Positions 46,249 to 58,800 of a DNA stretch of 64,000 nt are shown one piece after another. Made by a program: the position numbers and the translations under genes. Origin of the DNA: Tulasnella sp. 424 (Eukaryota; Basidiomycota; Agaricomycetes; Cantharellales; Tulasnellaceae). The notes below the pieces were generated by a model. It had not been told where the DNA came from. It worked only from the letters and a program-made list of their open reading frames with translations, and searched no databases. The stretch covers positions 62,001 through 126,000 of the forward strand of contig WSUB01000123.1 in the NCBI GenBank assembly GCA_019633425.1, in the 5' to 3' direction. The first letter of the stretch is position 1, and every line of letters begins with the position of its first letter.

Positions 46249-48346
46249 ATGCTAATGAAGTCAAGAGCAGTACAACTCGCTAGGCTCGCTGGCCAGACGA
46301 GCCGCACTTCGACCATCCTACGCTCGAGCTTAGTTGCTAGAAGAGCGTGAGTCCTCGGAGCTCTCTGGGCGCTGTTCAATGACGTTTTCTCACCTCGCTC
46401 CCTCCAAATTTCACGCCCGCCCTCTGAACCCCTTGCGCTTCCTACGTCTGGACAGTGATGCTCCTCTCATTAACAGCCTACGGAGTCAATTCCACACTTC
46501 GCAGCATCTCTTGGGTACGTGGAGGTCCTGTTCGACCTTTGGGTCCACGGCTAATTTCGGATTGGAATGCTGACCGATGCGCCTTTCTCCCTCAACAACT
46601 ACTTCGCCTGCCTCCGCTCGACTCAAACACCTTGCCGCGCTCATGTAACAGCTGTCGAGACCGTCAAGGTCCCCCAAATGGCCGAGTCCATTACTGAGGG
46701 CACTTTGAAGACCTGGACCAAGCAAGTCGGCGACTTTGTTGAGGCGGACGAAGAGGTCGCCACCATCGAAACCGACAAAGTGGGTGCTTGCTCTTTACAA
46801 TGAGCCATCGCCTTCATACTGATCCCGGGCTACATCGCATAGATTGACGTCTCCGTCAACGCCCCCAAGTCCGGCAAGATCGTCGAAATTCTGTTCAAGG
46901 AAGAAGACACCGTCACCGTCGGCGCTGACCTCTTCAAGATCGAACCTGGAGAGGGAGGAGCTGCAAAAGGTGCATGTGAAGCATGAAGGCCGTTGAACAA
47001 GCGTGCTGACGACGAACGTTGCTCCAAATGCATAGCCACTGAGGCGCCAAAGGAGGAATCCGCACCAAAACCAAAGGAGGAGGAACCAAAACCTGAACCT
47101 AAAGCCGAGACCGCCAAGCCTGAACCGCCAAAGGAAACCAAGGCCGCTCCTCCTCCTGAACCAAAGAAGGTAGAGAAGAAGCCGGCTCCTGCTCCAGCTC
47201 CTGCTGCTGGCACTAAGCCTCCGGCCGGAAGCCGTGGCGAGACCAGGGTAAATATCTTTTGCGTCAACTTCCTTCCCCAACAACAATGACCGACTGAACG
47301 ACTTTTTTCTTCCTAACCACAGGTGAAGATGAACCGAATGCGCCTGCGCATCGCCGAACGTCTCAAGGAATCTCAAAACGCCGCGGCTTCCCTGACCACT
47401 TTCAACGAAATCGACATGTCGGCGCTTATGGCTCTCCGCGCTGCCAACAAGGACGACATCTTGAAGAAGACGGGTATCAAGTTGGGCTTCATGTCTGCGT
47501 TTGCCAAAGCGAGTTGCTTGGCGTTGCAGGAGATCAAGGCTGCCAACGCCAGCATCGAAGGAGATGAGATCGTCTACAGGTTCGGTTGAGCCTTCCGCTG
47601 GTTTATGGGAGAGCCATAGACTTAAAAACACCTTGGCCTCGATCGTTACAGGGACTATGTTGACCTCAGCGTGGCCGTCGCTACTCCCAAGGGACTCGTC
47701 ACCCCCGTCGTGAGGAACGCCGAGAGCATGGAGATGTTGCAGATTGAGCAAGAGATTGCGAACCTCGGCAAGAAGGTGGGCTTCTTTGGGCGTGTATCAG
47801 AAATTGATTACGAGTCTGACTGGGCCTATTTCCAGGCTCGTGATGGCAAACTCACTCTCGAGGACATGGCTGGCGGAAGCTTCACCATGTTCGTATCGTT
47901 TACCCGCGCTGCATATCGTCGAACAACGTAGCTGACCGCGGGTTCTCCGACTTGATTAGTTCCAACGGTGGTGTTTTCGGAAGCTTGTATGGCACGCCCA
48001 TCATCAACTTGCCTCAAGCCGCTGTTTTGGGTGAGTCGGTCATGCGCGCGAAGTAGCGGGTCCGGAATAGACTTTTGAACGATATACGCTTTGTTTAGGT
48101 ATGCACGCCATCAAGGAGAAGCCCGTCGTCGTCAATGGCAAGATCGAAATCCGCCCCATCATGGTCGTCGCTTTGACCTACGACCATCGTTTGTTGGATG
48201 GGCGGGAGGCTGTCACCTTCCTCGGTACGTCTATGGAGCAATGGTGACTTGTTTTCACGATGCTGATTCTTGGGGACTTTTTTGCAGTCCGTGTCAAGGA
48301 ATACATCGAACAACCCGCCAAGATGCTGTTGACCCTTCCTCAGTAA
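46249..48346 (+). CDS. KGD2: Dihydrolipoamide succinyltransferase, E2 of 2-oxoglutarate dehydrogenase, mitochondrial
   Basis: Eleven exons keep one frame: 46249-46346, 46456-46514, 46652-46779, 46843-46969, 47036-47247, 47323-47579, 47652-47775, 47836-47888, 47960-48030, 48099-48224 and 48288-48346; 437 residues. An Arg/Ser-rich mitochondrial presequence is followed by one lipoyl domain ([16 protein letters not shown]; lipoyl lysine in ATIETDK), a Pro/Lys/Glu hinge, no clear E3-binding domain (as in other KGD2), and the catalytic domain ([28 protein letters not shown]) with the active-site block [11 protein letters not shown]. It transfers succinyl groups to CoA in the TCA cycle. Two introns use the unusual donors gttcgg (after 47579) and gttcgt (after 47888). 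Confidence 0.95.
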
Positions 48347-48814
48347 ACGTGGTCCGTCTTCGTCTCGCCGGAACATTTCATCGTTACTTGCGCATCGTTT
48401 TTTCGTGTATACCGTTTAATACTGCCCCACTTGTGGGCTGAACCAAAAATCTATCCATGGTCTTTTACTCTTCACATTAAAACCCTTGATCTGTGTCGGC
48501 GTGGTGGGTCCCTCTACGTCACTGCTATACCTTCACCCTCGTGGCCTAGTTGGAAACGGGGACACAAGAAAAAGATGATCTATAAGGTTACGAGACTAAC
48601 GAATAGTGGCTACATGTAATACAGGGGGGAAAGCGTAAGGGAAGCGAGGAGCGAGCGGGTGGAGGTGGACCATGAAAGAATCTATGGTGGGGATGCACGT
48701 ATGGAGAGGTCTACGGGAGACGAAATCGTCATGAGCATCGCGCTAAACATAACGCCTGTCTGAAGATGACACGACTCACTTCCGGCGATATCATGCCGTC
48801 AAGGTGTGCTTCGC
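48347..48814. other. 3' flank of KGD2
   Basis: No gene seen between the KGD2 stop and the minus-strand gene ending near 48815. Confidence 0.4.
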
Positions 48815-49194
48815 TCAAGAGCCGGCAAGGATCGAGGTAACGGCGAACAACTGAGAATGATTCAGCCACAATTCGTCTTTCCGTCCGACCATTGGTATCT
48901 CTGGTGGTATGTACAGCTGGAGTAGGAGGATAGAGAAAAGCGGATAATTAGAAGGTTTCCGAGTCGACTCGCGTATCCCGAGATACTCACCGAAAGAGAT
49001 TGGAAGAGCAAGAAAGCGATGTACGCAAAGCACGCTACTTTTGCTAGTGCTATGATGAGGTGGTAAAGTCGTTCTGCGAGCCAGATTATGCAGTAGAAGC
49101 CGAGAGCGAGGACGAGCGGGAAGGGAGTATGTAAGAAGAGGAATGCCAGGACGCCGCTAATGATGAGGAGTCTCGCAGGCATCGTTTTAAGCAT
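48815..49194 (-). CDS. Small membrane protein (unknown), two TM segments
   Basis: Exon 1 starts at 49194 (or the second ATG at 49182) and encodes LLIISGVLAFLFLHTPFPLVLALGF-type hydrophobic sequence (two adjacent TM helices; then LAERLYHLIIALAKVACFAYIAF). It ends at a good donor after F-Q-S-L-S. The second exon is uncertain: candidate acceptors give either a tail IPMVGRKDELWLNHSQLF ending at 48815 or a shorter tail. No family recognised. Length and layout suit a small ER or organelle membrane protein. Confidence 0.5.
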
Positions 49195-50647
49195 ATTGGA
49201 CGTTTTTCCGTTCTTCGGTACTTGAGTAGCAGTGAGAGGGGTGGCTTTGGTTGAGAGGGTCGAGTAGTAGGTGACTTGGCAGAGAGAGAGGAAAAAAGAA
49301 AGGAGGTCGAGACGGGGTTGAAACGGAGTGATGAGTTGGGTGGAATGTCTGTTTAAAAAGTCAATGTCAGGGTTGTGACCACCAGCTAAGCGCCGCGCCG
49401 CACCGGACCTTCAATCGATCATGAGAGGCCCCAAGCAACGGGAGAACTCACCCTGCTCTCCTGTCTTTTTCCTTTTGACTGAGTGGCGATATCCTATCTC
49501 TCTTGCCCGTTTATTGCGAATTCCAGCCGATGTGCACGAGGTAGGGAGCGAGATGCGGTCGGAGGTGCGATTGGGTGTGCGATGCACTGTACGCAGCTGT
49601 CTAGTAAACTAAGAACGAGGGGATATACACGTGGAGGGGTTGAAGGAGAGTGGAAGGTTGGAACAAGGGATATGGAAACGTTCTTTTTTTCCTCGATGCC
49701 GGTATCGTTTTATCTGGATCGATACAAGATATGTAGGGGACCGCAGTCGCGGCTGCCGGGAGTTATCCATTTATACTTCGGAGCCTCCTTCGCCAGCGTC
49801 TTCGGAAGTCCTCTCGGTCCAGGTCCACGGACATCGCAAAAGCGAGTCAATCTCCGACGAGCGGCTCCGAAACTGGCCGTACGCGCGCTACGCTGATCAA
49901 GGAGTAGCCCGATTTACAAAGCAAAAGAAAGTCCCGCCGCTCTGCCAGCTAAACCAAATGTCTCCGTCCCCCGGATTCAACAATCCGGGCGTTCCTTCTT
50001 TTCATTAAAAATCAATCGGATAACGAACGAATCCAAGAGCTTCCTACGCTGAACTTTACGAGCTTCTTCCTTTCGGGGATGCCGCGTAAGTACCCCGGAT
50101 AAGATACCAAGACAAGAACGCTCCACTGGCAACCTCCCCGCAATTGCGGGTTGGGCCGGCAGATCCGAGAGTGAAATACATATATATAGTAAACCCCCGA
50201 CTTACTTTCCTCCCGCAACACGATAATGGACGACTCGCGTTACGTACACGCCCGCGGAGTCATGGTCAACAGACTAGTACTCGCCCTAGACGTGACCTAT
50301 GATATCATGAGTGACGTCTCGAGGAATGCCGTCTTTCCGTCTTTAGTAACGCAACGCGTGCCGCTGAAGGCCTTTTTATTATAAGACAGAAAGATAATCG
50401 ATAATCGCTCAAAAGCACGCAATACAGTAGGGGAAGAAAAAGGTTGCAACAAAGCTATCGATAAGTTTATCAAATGAAATGACAAAGAAAAGAAGGACAC
50501 GAGAGATGAGTGTGGGTTACAAAGGAAACAGTCCCAAAGACTTGAGGAGGGGCAAAAAGAACCAAATCGAGAGAAGGATACATTCAAAGATAGAAAGACA
50601 TAGAGCGGGGGAGATATCGCACCAGATATCTCGGGGAGCGGAATACC
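49195..50647. other. Intergenic, no supportable gene
   Basis: Frames of up to 137 residues on the plus strand look like chance. An 8-bp inverted repeat (cccggatt ... aatccggg) lies near 49970-49990. A D-arm-like stretch near 49930-49965 was considered as a tRNA and rejected. Confidence 0.45.
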
Positions 50648-52209
50648 TTACGAGGATGCCGAAGTAGCCTCCTCAACAGCACCATTCGCGCTTTCCTTGA
50701 CCTCCTCAGCAGTCTCCTTGGCCTCTCCTTCCTTCTCCTTAGCCTTTCCAACGTACTTGTCGATGTAAGATTGGATCGTAGCCGTAGTTTGAGCGAGGAG
50801 GGGCTGAACCTTGTCCTGGACGTGGTGCCCGACTTTGGCGACTTTTTCGCCGACGGGCAGGTCCGAGGACTTGACGATGGCGGTGATTTCGTGGAACGAC
50901 GACTCGATCTCCTCGCGGACGGGAGCGAGGTGGGTTTGGAGGTTCTTCGGGAGGGCTAATGTGGCGGCCTGTTGTGGCGTTGAGGGGTGAGGTAAGCGGC
51001 TTTGGAACTATGGAGAAAGATCCGAAGGAAACGAACGAACCTGAACTTTTTCCAACTCGGCGAGGATGTTGTTCGTGTAGACATTCGCTTGGTTCCTCGT
51101 CTCGTGCACGATTTCGATGGACTTGTCTTTGGTGGCGACGTAAGACCGGGTGAGGCTCTCGTTGAGGGTGTGCAAGCGTTCGGTCGCGGTTTGACTAGTA
51201 ACCCGACAAGAGGGAGAGTTAGCTAAGCCCCGAATCCGACAAACGACGGGAAAGTAAGTAGGGGTGGGTGAGAAAAGGAGAGAAGCGGAAAAGGCAGATA
51301 AGCCACCGTCCCGAGGCTTCCGAAGGGTCGAGTCTCGAGCGCATGGCATAGTAGAATCCGGAAAGGGGGGGGGGGGGAGGCACCGGGGGAAATCAAGGAA
51401 CTCACATGTAAACGTTCTGAGTCTGGAGGTTCTTCAGCTGCTCACTCGAGAGGACGACGATTTGGTTCTTGACATCCACAGAGAGGTGGTACAAGCGGCC
51501 GACTTGAGTGGTCGCCGGTGCTGCTGCTTGGTCGGAGCTTGCCGAAGAAGACTCGCTCGTAGTAGACGACGTCGCGTCGGAAGCCTCTGCCGTATGCGCA
51601 GGAGCTCCGAGCGTGTTGTGCAAGGCTGCCTCGATACGGTCGACGATTGGGGTGAGGCTCTGTTGTGATGTGTATCATGTTCGATGTTCGGCGCATTCGC
51701 AGATAGGGAAAAAAATTGGGGGTGTGTTGCGGAAGAAGAGAGAGATGAAGGTGAAGGGCAACACAATCAGGTCAGTCTAAATTACAACGTGTGCCCGCGG
51801 AAAACGCATGCATGTCTCGTTCACTCACCGAATCAACACCGTTCGCCAGTCCATAGACAGGTCGTGTAACAGCGTTCACAGCGTTATCTTTCCTCGTTTT
51901 GATGCCCTGCACGACGTCCTCGGTCTTGACGGTGAAAGGGGTGGGGAACTTGGCCTGGGCCGCGTCGAGCCCCTTGAGCGCATAGCCATCCGCAGAGACG
52001 ATGAGAGGCGCCAAACGGACTTGAAGGGGTGCTGAGAGGGAGTACGCGGACGTGGTGAGGGCTTGACCGTATCCGTAGGCGGTTGGGACGTATGTGGTGA
52101 GGGTTTGGTGGAGGGTGGATAAGGAGTCGTGCACGATGGGGATGGCAACGAGCTTGTCGATGGTTTTGATCTCGGGAGGTGAGGGTTGAGATTGAACGTC
52201 GGCGGACAT
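50648..52209 (-). CDS. Perilipin-like lipid-droplet protein
   Basis: Four exons keep one frame: 52209-51829, 51659-51406, 51194-51041 and 50968-50648; 369 residues. The N-terminal part (LVAIPIVHDSLSTLHQTL, YGYGQALTTSAYSLSAPL, GLDAAQAKFP, V-Q-G-I-K-T-R-K, RPVYGLANGVD) follows the PAT/perilipin pattern of fungal lipid-droplet coat proteins (MPL1/CAP20 type). A Ser/Ala-rich loop, amphipathic helical segments (VYTNNILAELEKVQ) and an acidic-basic tail (KAKEKEGEAKETAEEVKE) follow. Known members coat droplets and limit lipolysis. Identification is from memory of the family pattern. Intron 2 contains a G13 run. Confidence 0.8.
51365..51377. repeat. Poly-G run (13 G) in a perilipin intron
   Basis: Thirteen G in a row on the plus strand (C on the transcript) inside intron 2 of the perilipin-like gene. 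Length may be unstable or mis-sequenced. Confidence 0.85.
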
Positions 52210-54203
52210 GATGATGATGGGGAGGGGGATGAGGTGGTAGGGTGGTTGGGTTTTTACTTTGGGAGATAGGTAGTTCGGATTGATGGCCTTTTTGAGGAGG
52301 AGGGCGAGAGGCTGGGTGGTTGGCTGTAAATGAGGGGCTACACGCGGGAAAGCACGTGAAAAGATGGGAGAAGGGGATTGTGATGTCCTCCAGTCACTTT
52401 TGGTTGGAAATCCCTTCTTTTTTTTGCTCGACCCCGCGCGCCCTCGCAAATGCCGCCTTTTTACTTTTCATTGCATCCGCCTGCGCTAGGTCTCCCGGGG
52501 TACTCCAGACCATACGATACGCATAATATCCACATCCGCTTAGCTCACACAAGCTCTGCATGTGAATACCGGATCCCTCTTCCTATCTGCCGTCTTGTCC
52601 TTCTGGTTAGCTTCGAGGTGTGGCAGGCTCGCAAGGTTCACTTTTGGCCGTATGTGGATTTTTACATCCGAGATTAATCCACTTTGAGCCTCTTTGTTTA
52701 TATGTCGATCCCCTTGCCTCGTTTTTATGGAATGAGAAGTACCTGAACAGTTTCCCTTTTCCCTTGAGTTTATCAGTTGCGGTGGCCCGTCCGGTATCAA
52801 TTCCCACATGGGATATCTCGGTGCCACGGAATCAATAAAAACCTTGCTCCGATTAATCAAGAAGTCGATCGAGTGGCGAGGTACTAAGAGCGCTTTGCAC
52901 GTGCAAATGGAAGGTGCACTCAATGGGGGCGAGACCTCTTCCGCTCCAGAATAAGGCAAAGCTCAACTGCTCCCCACAATGGCAACACAAAAGTCGCCAT
53001 CACCAACGTCTTTCGGATGCTCTCCAAATCGGTAACAAAAGCGTGATAGATAATCTTTGACGATAAGAACATGAAATGTGGGTTATACGTACGTTGCTTG
53101 TGCCACTAGGCCGGCGCCTCTCCGCATCCTCGCCTCCGCACGTCCCGTCATCCCAAGCAGTCCACAGTTTTTCCGGCCCGACTCAATCCCGTCGGAACGG
53201 TGCAGCATTTTGGTATAGAACTGTGCCACAGACCGTAACGTAGTCCTTCGTCGCTGTGGCTCCGCGGTGAAGCCTACGGAGGTCTGCGGTTTGATACAGC
53301 GGAGAACGCTACTGCGGCGCTACAAAAGCGGTGGAGCTGTCTTTGCGCGACGGAGTAGGACCCCTCCGGGAGCTGCTGGAAGCTTTTAACCGGAACCGCC
53401 GGCACTCCCTGATGTGTAGCTCGGGAGAGGTAGGAGTCGTGTCATGACAGGAGGTGGAGGAAATTTCACGGGACGTTTCGGTTAGCTTCTGTTTATTAAA
53501 ATGCCAAGCCAAGTGAAATAATTCCTCCCCTCGAGCGTGAAAAACACACGTTAACATACCTTGGCAGCTTTCGTCCCTTCGATGGCAACAACGGAAACTG
53601 CCATGCGCAAGTTGAAAGCAGCTCCGCAGTCGCGCGCGCTGCCGCCGCTCTCATTCGCAGCTTCCCGCAGTCGCCCGGACAGGTCCAAGTTGCGACCAAA
53701 CGACGGTAATGGGGAAAAACTAGTTTGGATCTAATCCAAGTTCAAGCTTGAGCTCACAAGCTACTCAAATTTGGCTCCTCTCGCGTCATCGGGGGTGGCA
53801 AAAAGGGGTTGGTTATCTAAGCGAAACGAATGGAACCGTGCGAAGTCTGGCCCTGAACGGCTAGGTTGCCACTTGACCGTTTAGAGCACCTTTCCAAAAG
53901 GATTTCCGTGAAAGTGAGAGCGGGGCATGGCCGGGATGTTGTGGGCGACCACACCGAGCAGACTAGGAAATGTCGGGCTCGCTCACTAGCTTAAGTATTT
54001 CCCTAATCGCCTTGCTCCGTCAAGGTCTCTCCCAGACACGTAACAGTGTAATCAGTGCGCGGTGCCGCGTGCAGGGTCCTCGTCCCCCGTCGGCAGTTAA
54101 TCGGTGCTTCCTTTTCCTCGACCCCCGACACCCCTTTCGACTCTCGCTGCATTATGTAAACCTTTGTTCTTTATCCTAATACAAAGTTCCACTTCAGGCA
54201 TTC
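52210..54203. other. Intergenic, 2 kb, no gene recognised
   Basis: Only short frames of unremarkable composition. The first ~250 bp contain the perilipin promoter. The segment 53100-53700 is rich in short self-complementary words, but I could not define terminal repeats or a target duplication. Confidence 0.45.
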
Positions 54204-54840
54204 TCATTTTTCAGTGTTTCTATTTCCTCGTCCTTTTCCAAGCCGGCTCGGTAACAGAATGTCGTCGGCGTCGATGCTTTCTTGTAATATGTGATTGGCC
54301 GCCCTGAACGTCTTGAGTCTTGACAAGGCCACATATGCGTTGAACCTGTCTATGCACTCACTTGGCGCCACAGCTCGCCCCAACGTCTGCCTCTGTTCTC
54401 GGTAATTGGTGAAGTATATGCTGGGGCACGAGGTACTTAGCGCCGGCACCGTTTTGGACCTGCCCCGGAGCAGGAGTTTCACTTGGATGTTTCACACCAT
54501 TGGTTCTACTTGCACCACTCCGTTGTTGGGACCTTCCGGCTTTTTTTTACTTTGCTGTGAAGAAGTTTGACAAGCACACAGACCGGCGGGTGTAGCAACT
54601 CCACCTCCACCTCCGCCGCTCCCCGTGTTCGGCTCGTTCTCATCCAAGACAATGTCAACCACCGGCTCGCTTGAGCCATTTGCGACCACTAGTTCAGTCT
54701 CTGCATTGTATCCGTCCATTGCCTTCATTCCATGAGCGATTTCCACTTGATTTGCGAGATGCCAATTTCTATTGCTGGGCTTCTTGGTCTTTACTGCTCG
54801 CGTTTGGTTCCGTTAGCCCACCTCTCCTCCAATCTAAGGT
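54204..54840 (-). pseudogene. Relic of a Pif1/Helitron-type DNA helicase
   Basis: One minus-strand frame, interrupted by TGA at 54492-54494, contains VEIAHGMKAMDGYNAETELV, V-A-N-G-S, VVDIVLDENEP, an F-T-N-Y-R-E-Q-R-Q-T-L block and FNAYVALSRLKTF. The G-M-K-x-M, x-N-G and F-N-x-Y-V-A-L-S-R elements in this order are the C-terminal part of Pif1-like helicases, as found in Helitrons and in stand-alone fungal copies. The Walker motifs and any Rep domain are missing, so it cannot be assigned to Helitrons with certainty. It is a dead fragment. Confidence 0.7.
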
Positions 54841-55883
54841 CCTTGCCCTTTTTATCTCCCATCCGGTCCTCCGCTTTGCACCTGAATGGCTCGGTTTTGT
54901 GTCACCAAATTGCCAGTGCAGCGGACTTTCACGCGTGCATACCAACTGCCGAGGTGTGACGAGCACTGCTTCTCTTCACGTTCCTTCCTCGAAGTCGGTT
55001 TAGGGCGTTCTTGCTTCATCAAGATGACGGTCTTCAGCTCGTCTTCGCCGCATGGCCCGACCCGTGCCTTCTGAGGCAGCCCTGATCAACACATCATCGA
55101 CCACTCTCACTTGATCTTTGAGAATTACATACAGTGGTCATAAACAGCTTGTGCAGCTGGTTTCCGTATATTTTGTATACATCCGACTCGGCTCTATTCC
55201 ATTGATTATCCTGGACTAGATACATAAAAATAGATTGAGAGCTAAATAGCTGTACGAGCAATAACTTATCGTGCCGAATTCGACATATCTCTAGAGCAAG
55301 GTGCTCGATGCACGGCACGTGCGACCCTAGTGATTCCAATCACTCGTGCAAATGATATATAACTTTTTATAGGAAGTGGTTCACTCACGACTCTGATTCC
55401 CGATTTATAATGGCAAAGCGCGCCCTGCCAGTGGGCCACTTGAGGGGATCTGCAAGCCTTTTTCGAGCGATCGAGGAACCCATAGTCGGGGCTCCTCTCT
55501 AGGCTAATTGCATTCAGAACGTTGTACGTGATAGCTAAAATGCCCAAGTTTCGATGCCATCAGGCGTCATATCGTGGGCAACAGGCAATCTTGTCTCACA
55601 AGCGACTGTGGTCAGGAGTCATATGTAGAGAAGATTGGCAGGACTTGATGGATCAATCATTAGCGAATGACCAGCGCGCTTTAAAGGCTATTTGTGGCAA
55701 GAGGCACTAGAGAGTAACGGTGTAGGAAATACCATATAGGGGATCATGTGTCGGAGAGTCACCGACTCGGGCCAAGCTCTTCCAGCTCTACAATTATGAA
55801 GGAAACGGACCCCAGTACATATTAGGCCCAAAAACCATACATTTGAATGCAATTTACTACAGAATCTGACTATTCAAGTCGAA
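54841..55883. other. Intergenic, nothing recognised
   Basis: Two minus frames of 81 and 93 residues (55094-55547) show no features. AT-rich around 55140-55380. Confidence 0.4.
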
Positions 55884-57555
55884 CTAGTATTTGTCCGTAA
55901 GCTTAAAACATGGAATTATGGACTTGATCGTCTCTGCCCTGGACTTTATGCTTGGAAGGATTCTGGGGTAGCAGCGAACTAAGAACCGCGACGGCTGCGG
56001 TAACGCGGGGATTCCGTTGTCTCCTTCCCACCGCTTCTGCACGGCACGCAGCAACGCCATTCCATCCATCTCGGGGTTGTCAGTCGCGTAATACGGTAGG
56101 TACGACAGCTCAACGTTTGATAACCTTGGACAAACCCAGGTCACGGTTCCGTCCTTCATAACCCACTGTTGGCCCAATAGCTGGTAGACAGCCCGAATGA
56201 AACGGATTCCTTCGACTCGAAGGGTTCCAAGAACGCTGCTCCACGAGCAGAGGTCGGGTTGCCTCTGTTCCCAAATTGGACCCTTCTTAATACGGAGGGA
56301 GATGGGTCGTAATGGAAAGTCGAGGCTGCAGAAAAACTCGCCGAGTTTCTCGATGAGACGGCATGAATCCCTGAATCCGAAATAAAAATAGGTTCTCGGA
56401 TCGTCTGATCTCCCCGCTACGACATCCTGGATCTGAACTTGGCCAGCAGCAACGTCGATGCATAGCTCCCAGTCATTGACTAGGTCCAGCGGAGAGGACG
56501 AGGAAAGCTGCAGCAATGCCGCCATCGTATCGCTCCTTTCCCTCCACAACTCTTCCCAGAGCATTTCATTTGCTCTATCGTCCTCCGAGTCCTCCACAAC
56601 AACATAATTGCAGAGCCCGGGACGGATCCGGGACAAGATGGAGTGACGGTATAACGGTGGAAGCTCTGCGAGCCGAATGGTTTCGAGGTATGGGAGTTCA
56701 ATGGGCCTTTCTTCTTTGTCGATTTCCTCGGAGCGGTTGGCAGGAATGATCGACGAAGGCTTAAGCGCTACGAGGTTCAGTATCTCTAGAAACGGACTGG
56801 CGGACAAAAGATGTAGGATTTGGTTGATTGAGGGTGCTATGCCTGGATTTTTGAGGTCCACGACTCGAAGACCTGATAGCCTCCGCAAGTCCCAGTCTGA
56901 GAGACCTACGGATGTCAGGCTAAGCTCCTTAAGCGGGCCCCTTTCTGAGAGCGCGAATTGGGGGTAATCCCGGACATCCCCCCGCGCCCAGACCCTCAAA
57001 ATCTCCAGCTGCGGCGTTGGGGAGCCCAAGAGGCGCCGCAGGGTTTGCTCGCTTCTATAACCCGTGGTGACGTCCATTGATCTGATTCGCGAGCTATTCC
57101 GGATGACCAATTCCAGCAGGCCCGCGAACTTTTTGTTGGTGTCGAGATCCGGCTGACTACCTGTGTCCCAGGTGAGGGAGAGTGGAAGAGCCTTCGAACG
57201 TTCGATGAAGAGTTCGGCGATGTGTAAAGGGTTCCTGGCTTGAATGTTTGTCCATACTTGAGGAGAGTTGATAATTATGTCGCGCCATACTCTACTAACC
57301 GTCACCAGCTCCAGCAGGCGACGTTCATCCGCCTCTGGATAGGAGTTCCAGGTAAGATCCATTTCGACTATTATGGTGAAAATCTCCGTTGGTAGTTGGT
57401 GAATGGGAACGGCACGATTGCGGCAAGTGTGGATATACGCGATGTGCTGGTCGATAGCCTTGAGAATATGCGACTTCGCAACATCAAGCGCATTCTCGGC
57501 CTCTGTAAGCGTTTCGAGCCCCGCAGAGTCAAGCGCGGCTCTATCCCTGGATTGG
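55884..57555 (-). CDS. F-box-like protein, third family
   Basis: Open frame ending at 55884, about 555 residues. The N-terminal coiled segment (TLTEAENALDVAKSHILKAI) precedes the F-box-like core IHQLPTEIFTIIVEMDL, with VTVSRVWRDIIINSPQVW, the standard fungal form. The rest has leucine-rich segments (PQLEILRVWARGDV, PLKELSLTSVGL, LRVVDLKNPGI). No ATG starts the frame in the expected place. A good acceptor (ccaatccag) at ~57556 implies an upstream exon, perhaps within 57600-57730, which I could not fix. Proposed role: SCF ubiquitin-ligase receptor. It shares no clear similarity with the other two F-box families here. Confidence 0.75.
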
Positions 57556-57758
57556 AGGCAAAAGGAAGTCAATAGGACATTCTATGACTCATTTCAGCTT
57601 CATTGAAGAGACACTGACTGGTACACCAACTGAGACCCATTCTCGTTGCGGATGCTATCCAGGCAAGACCTTTGCTGATCGCTTCGTCCTGCGGTGGCTT
57701 CATCATCATCTTTCAGTCGCAAGCAAAAGTGGTTTCGTCGCGTCGACGTGACAAAGTT

Positions 57759-57897
57759 CCTGGCCACAGTGTAGCGTGGACCAGGTCTCCACCTCACAAA
57801 TGAAAAATACCATCTCGCGATGGCTTTTCCTGGCCACAGCGTAGCGTGGACCAGGTCTCCACCTCAAAAATGAAAAATGCTATCTCGCGATGGCTTT
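57759..57897 (+). repeat. Two 70-bp tandem repeats
   Basis: Units start at 57759 and 57829 with cctggccacag, share gtagcgtggaccaggtctcc and end in atctcgcgatggcttt. Only a few bases differ. Confidence 0.9.
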
Positions 57898-58800
57898 ATT
57901 TGTTCGCTCCCCTGTTCGCTTTCGACGCCTCAAAATTCCGAGGCCGCTGCCCTCCGTTCCCCTTTCTTATCTATTACATTTTTGCTGGAGTAACGGCCTT
58001 TCTCATTCTCTTGATATCCCTTTTCGGTCCATCAGGTCTCCAAATACAAAATGAATAATCGCGTCGCGCTTTGACCTTGCTTCCTCCAACGTGTGTTCAT
58101 TTTCTACTCCCGCCCCTTCTCCCCCTTAGCTTTGAATTCACGACTGACCTCTCCTTCTTTGAGTTCACCATCGGATTAAATTGATATTACTTCCTCTATA
58201 TTTATTTCCTTTGATTTCCACTGTTTATGTTCCAGGTGTGTTGTTTCATAGATTTTCCCTATTCCCTACATCCTAAATCGCCCTGCCTGTGCTTTGACCC
58301 TTTATCCAGAATAATTTTGATTTTTCATTATGAGTGCCGATGTTTCGGAGAGAATGTTTGACCTATGGGAGATAGGTTCGTTTAATAAATCATGTTTACG
58401 CGTGAAGCGGTCCATCTCCATTCAGCTCTTGAAAGCCCGGCACGGCACGGCCAAATGCTTCTAATCCAACTCGGTATTCGTTTCAATCACTTGGGCGCTG
58501 TGGCCAGGACTGCCCGGAGGGCAATGCTTTATTTGTTCCTTCCCCTGTTCGTTTTCGACGCTTGTTTCGACGCCCCTAAGCGCTCTGCCTCCCTTATCGG
58601 TTGCATTTTTGCTATGTCTTTCTCTTCAATTGAACTCTGTTTCTGGTCGACCAGGTTTCCAAATCCAAAGTGAAGAATCGCGTCTCGCTTTGACCCTGCT
58701 TGCTCCGACCCGGGCCTCCGTTCATTTTCCACGCACTCCCCTCGTAATGGCTTTATTTGTTCCTACTCCCTGTTCGTTTTCGACGCCCTCTGTCACCGTT
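57880..58800 (+). repeat. Diverged interspersed repeat, three partial copies
   Basis: Segments at about 57880-58110, 58520-58735 and 58740-58800 share ctttatttgttc, ctgttcg-tttcgacgcc, gcatttttgct-like and aatcgcgtc-cgctttgacc words in the same order. They lack open frames and defined ends. Confidence 0.65.

Noticed and set aside
49925..49985. tRNA-like minus-strand stretch (agctggcagagcgg)
   Set aside because: No T-arm (GGTTCGA-type box) at the right distance and no acceptor-stem pairing.
49421..50008. Overlapping plus frames (63-137 residues)
   Set aside because: Different frames with no shared exon logic and no domain; probably chance in GC-rich DNA.
53100..53700. Possible second MITE from self-complementary words
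   Set aside because: No matching terminal repeats with target duplication could be found by eye.
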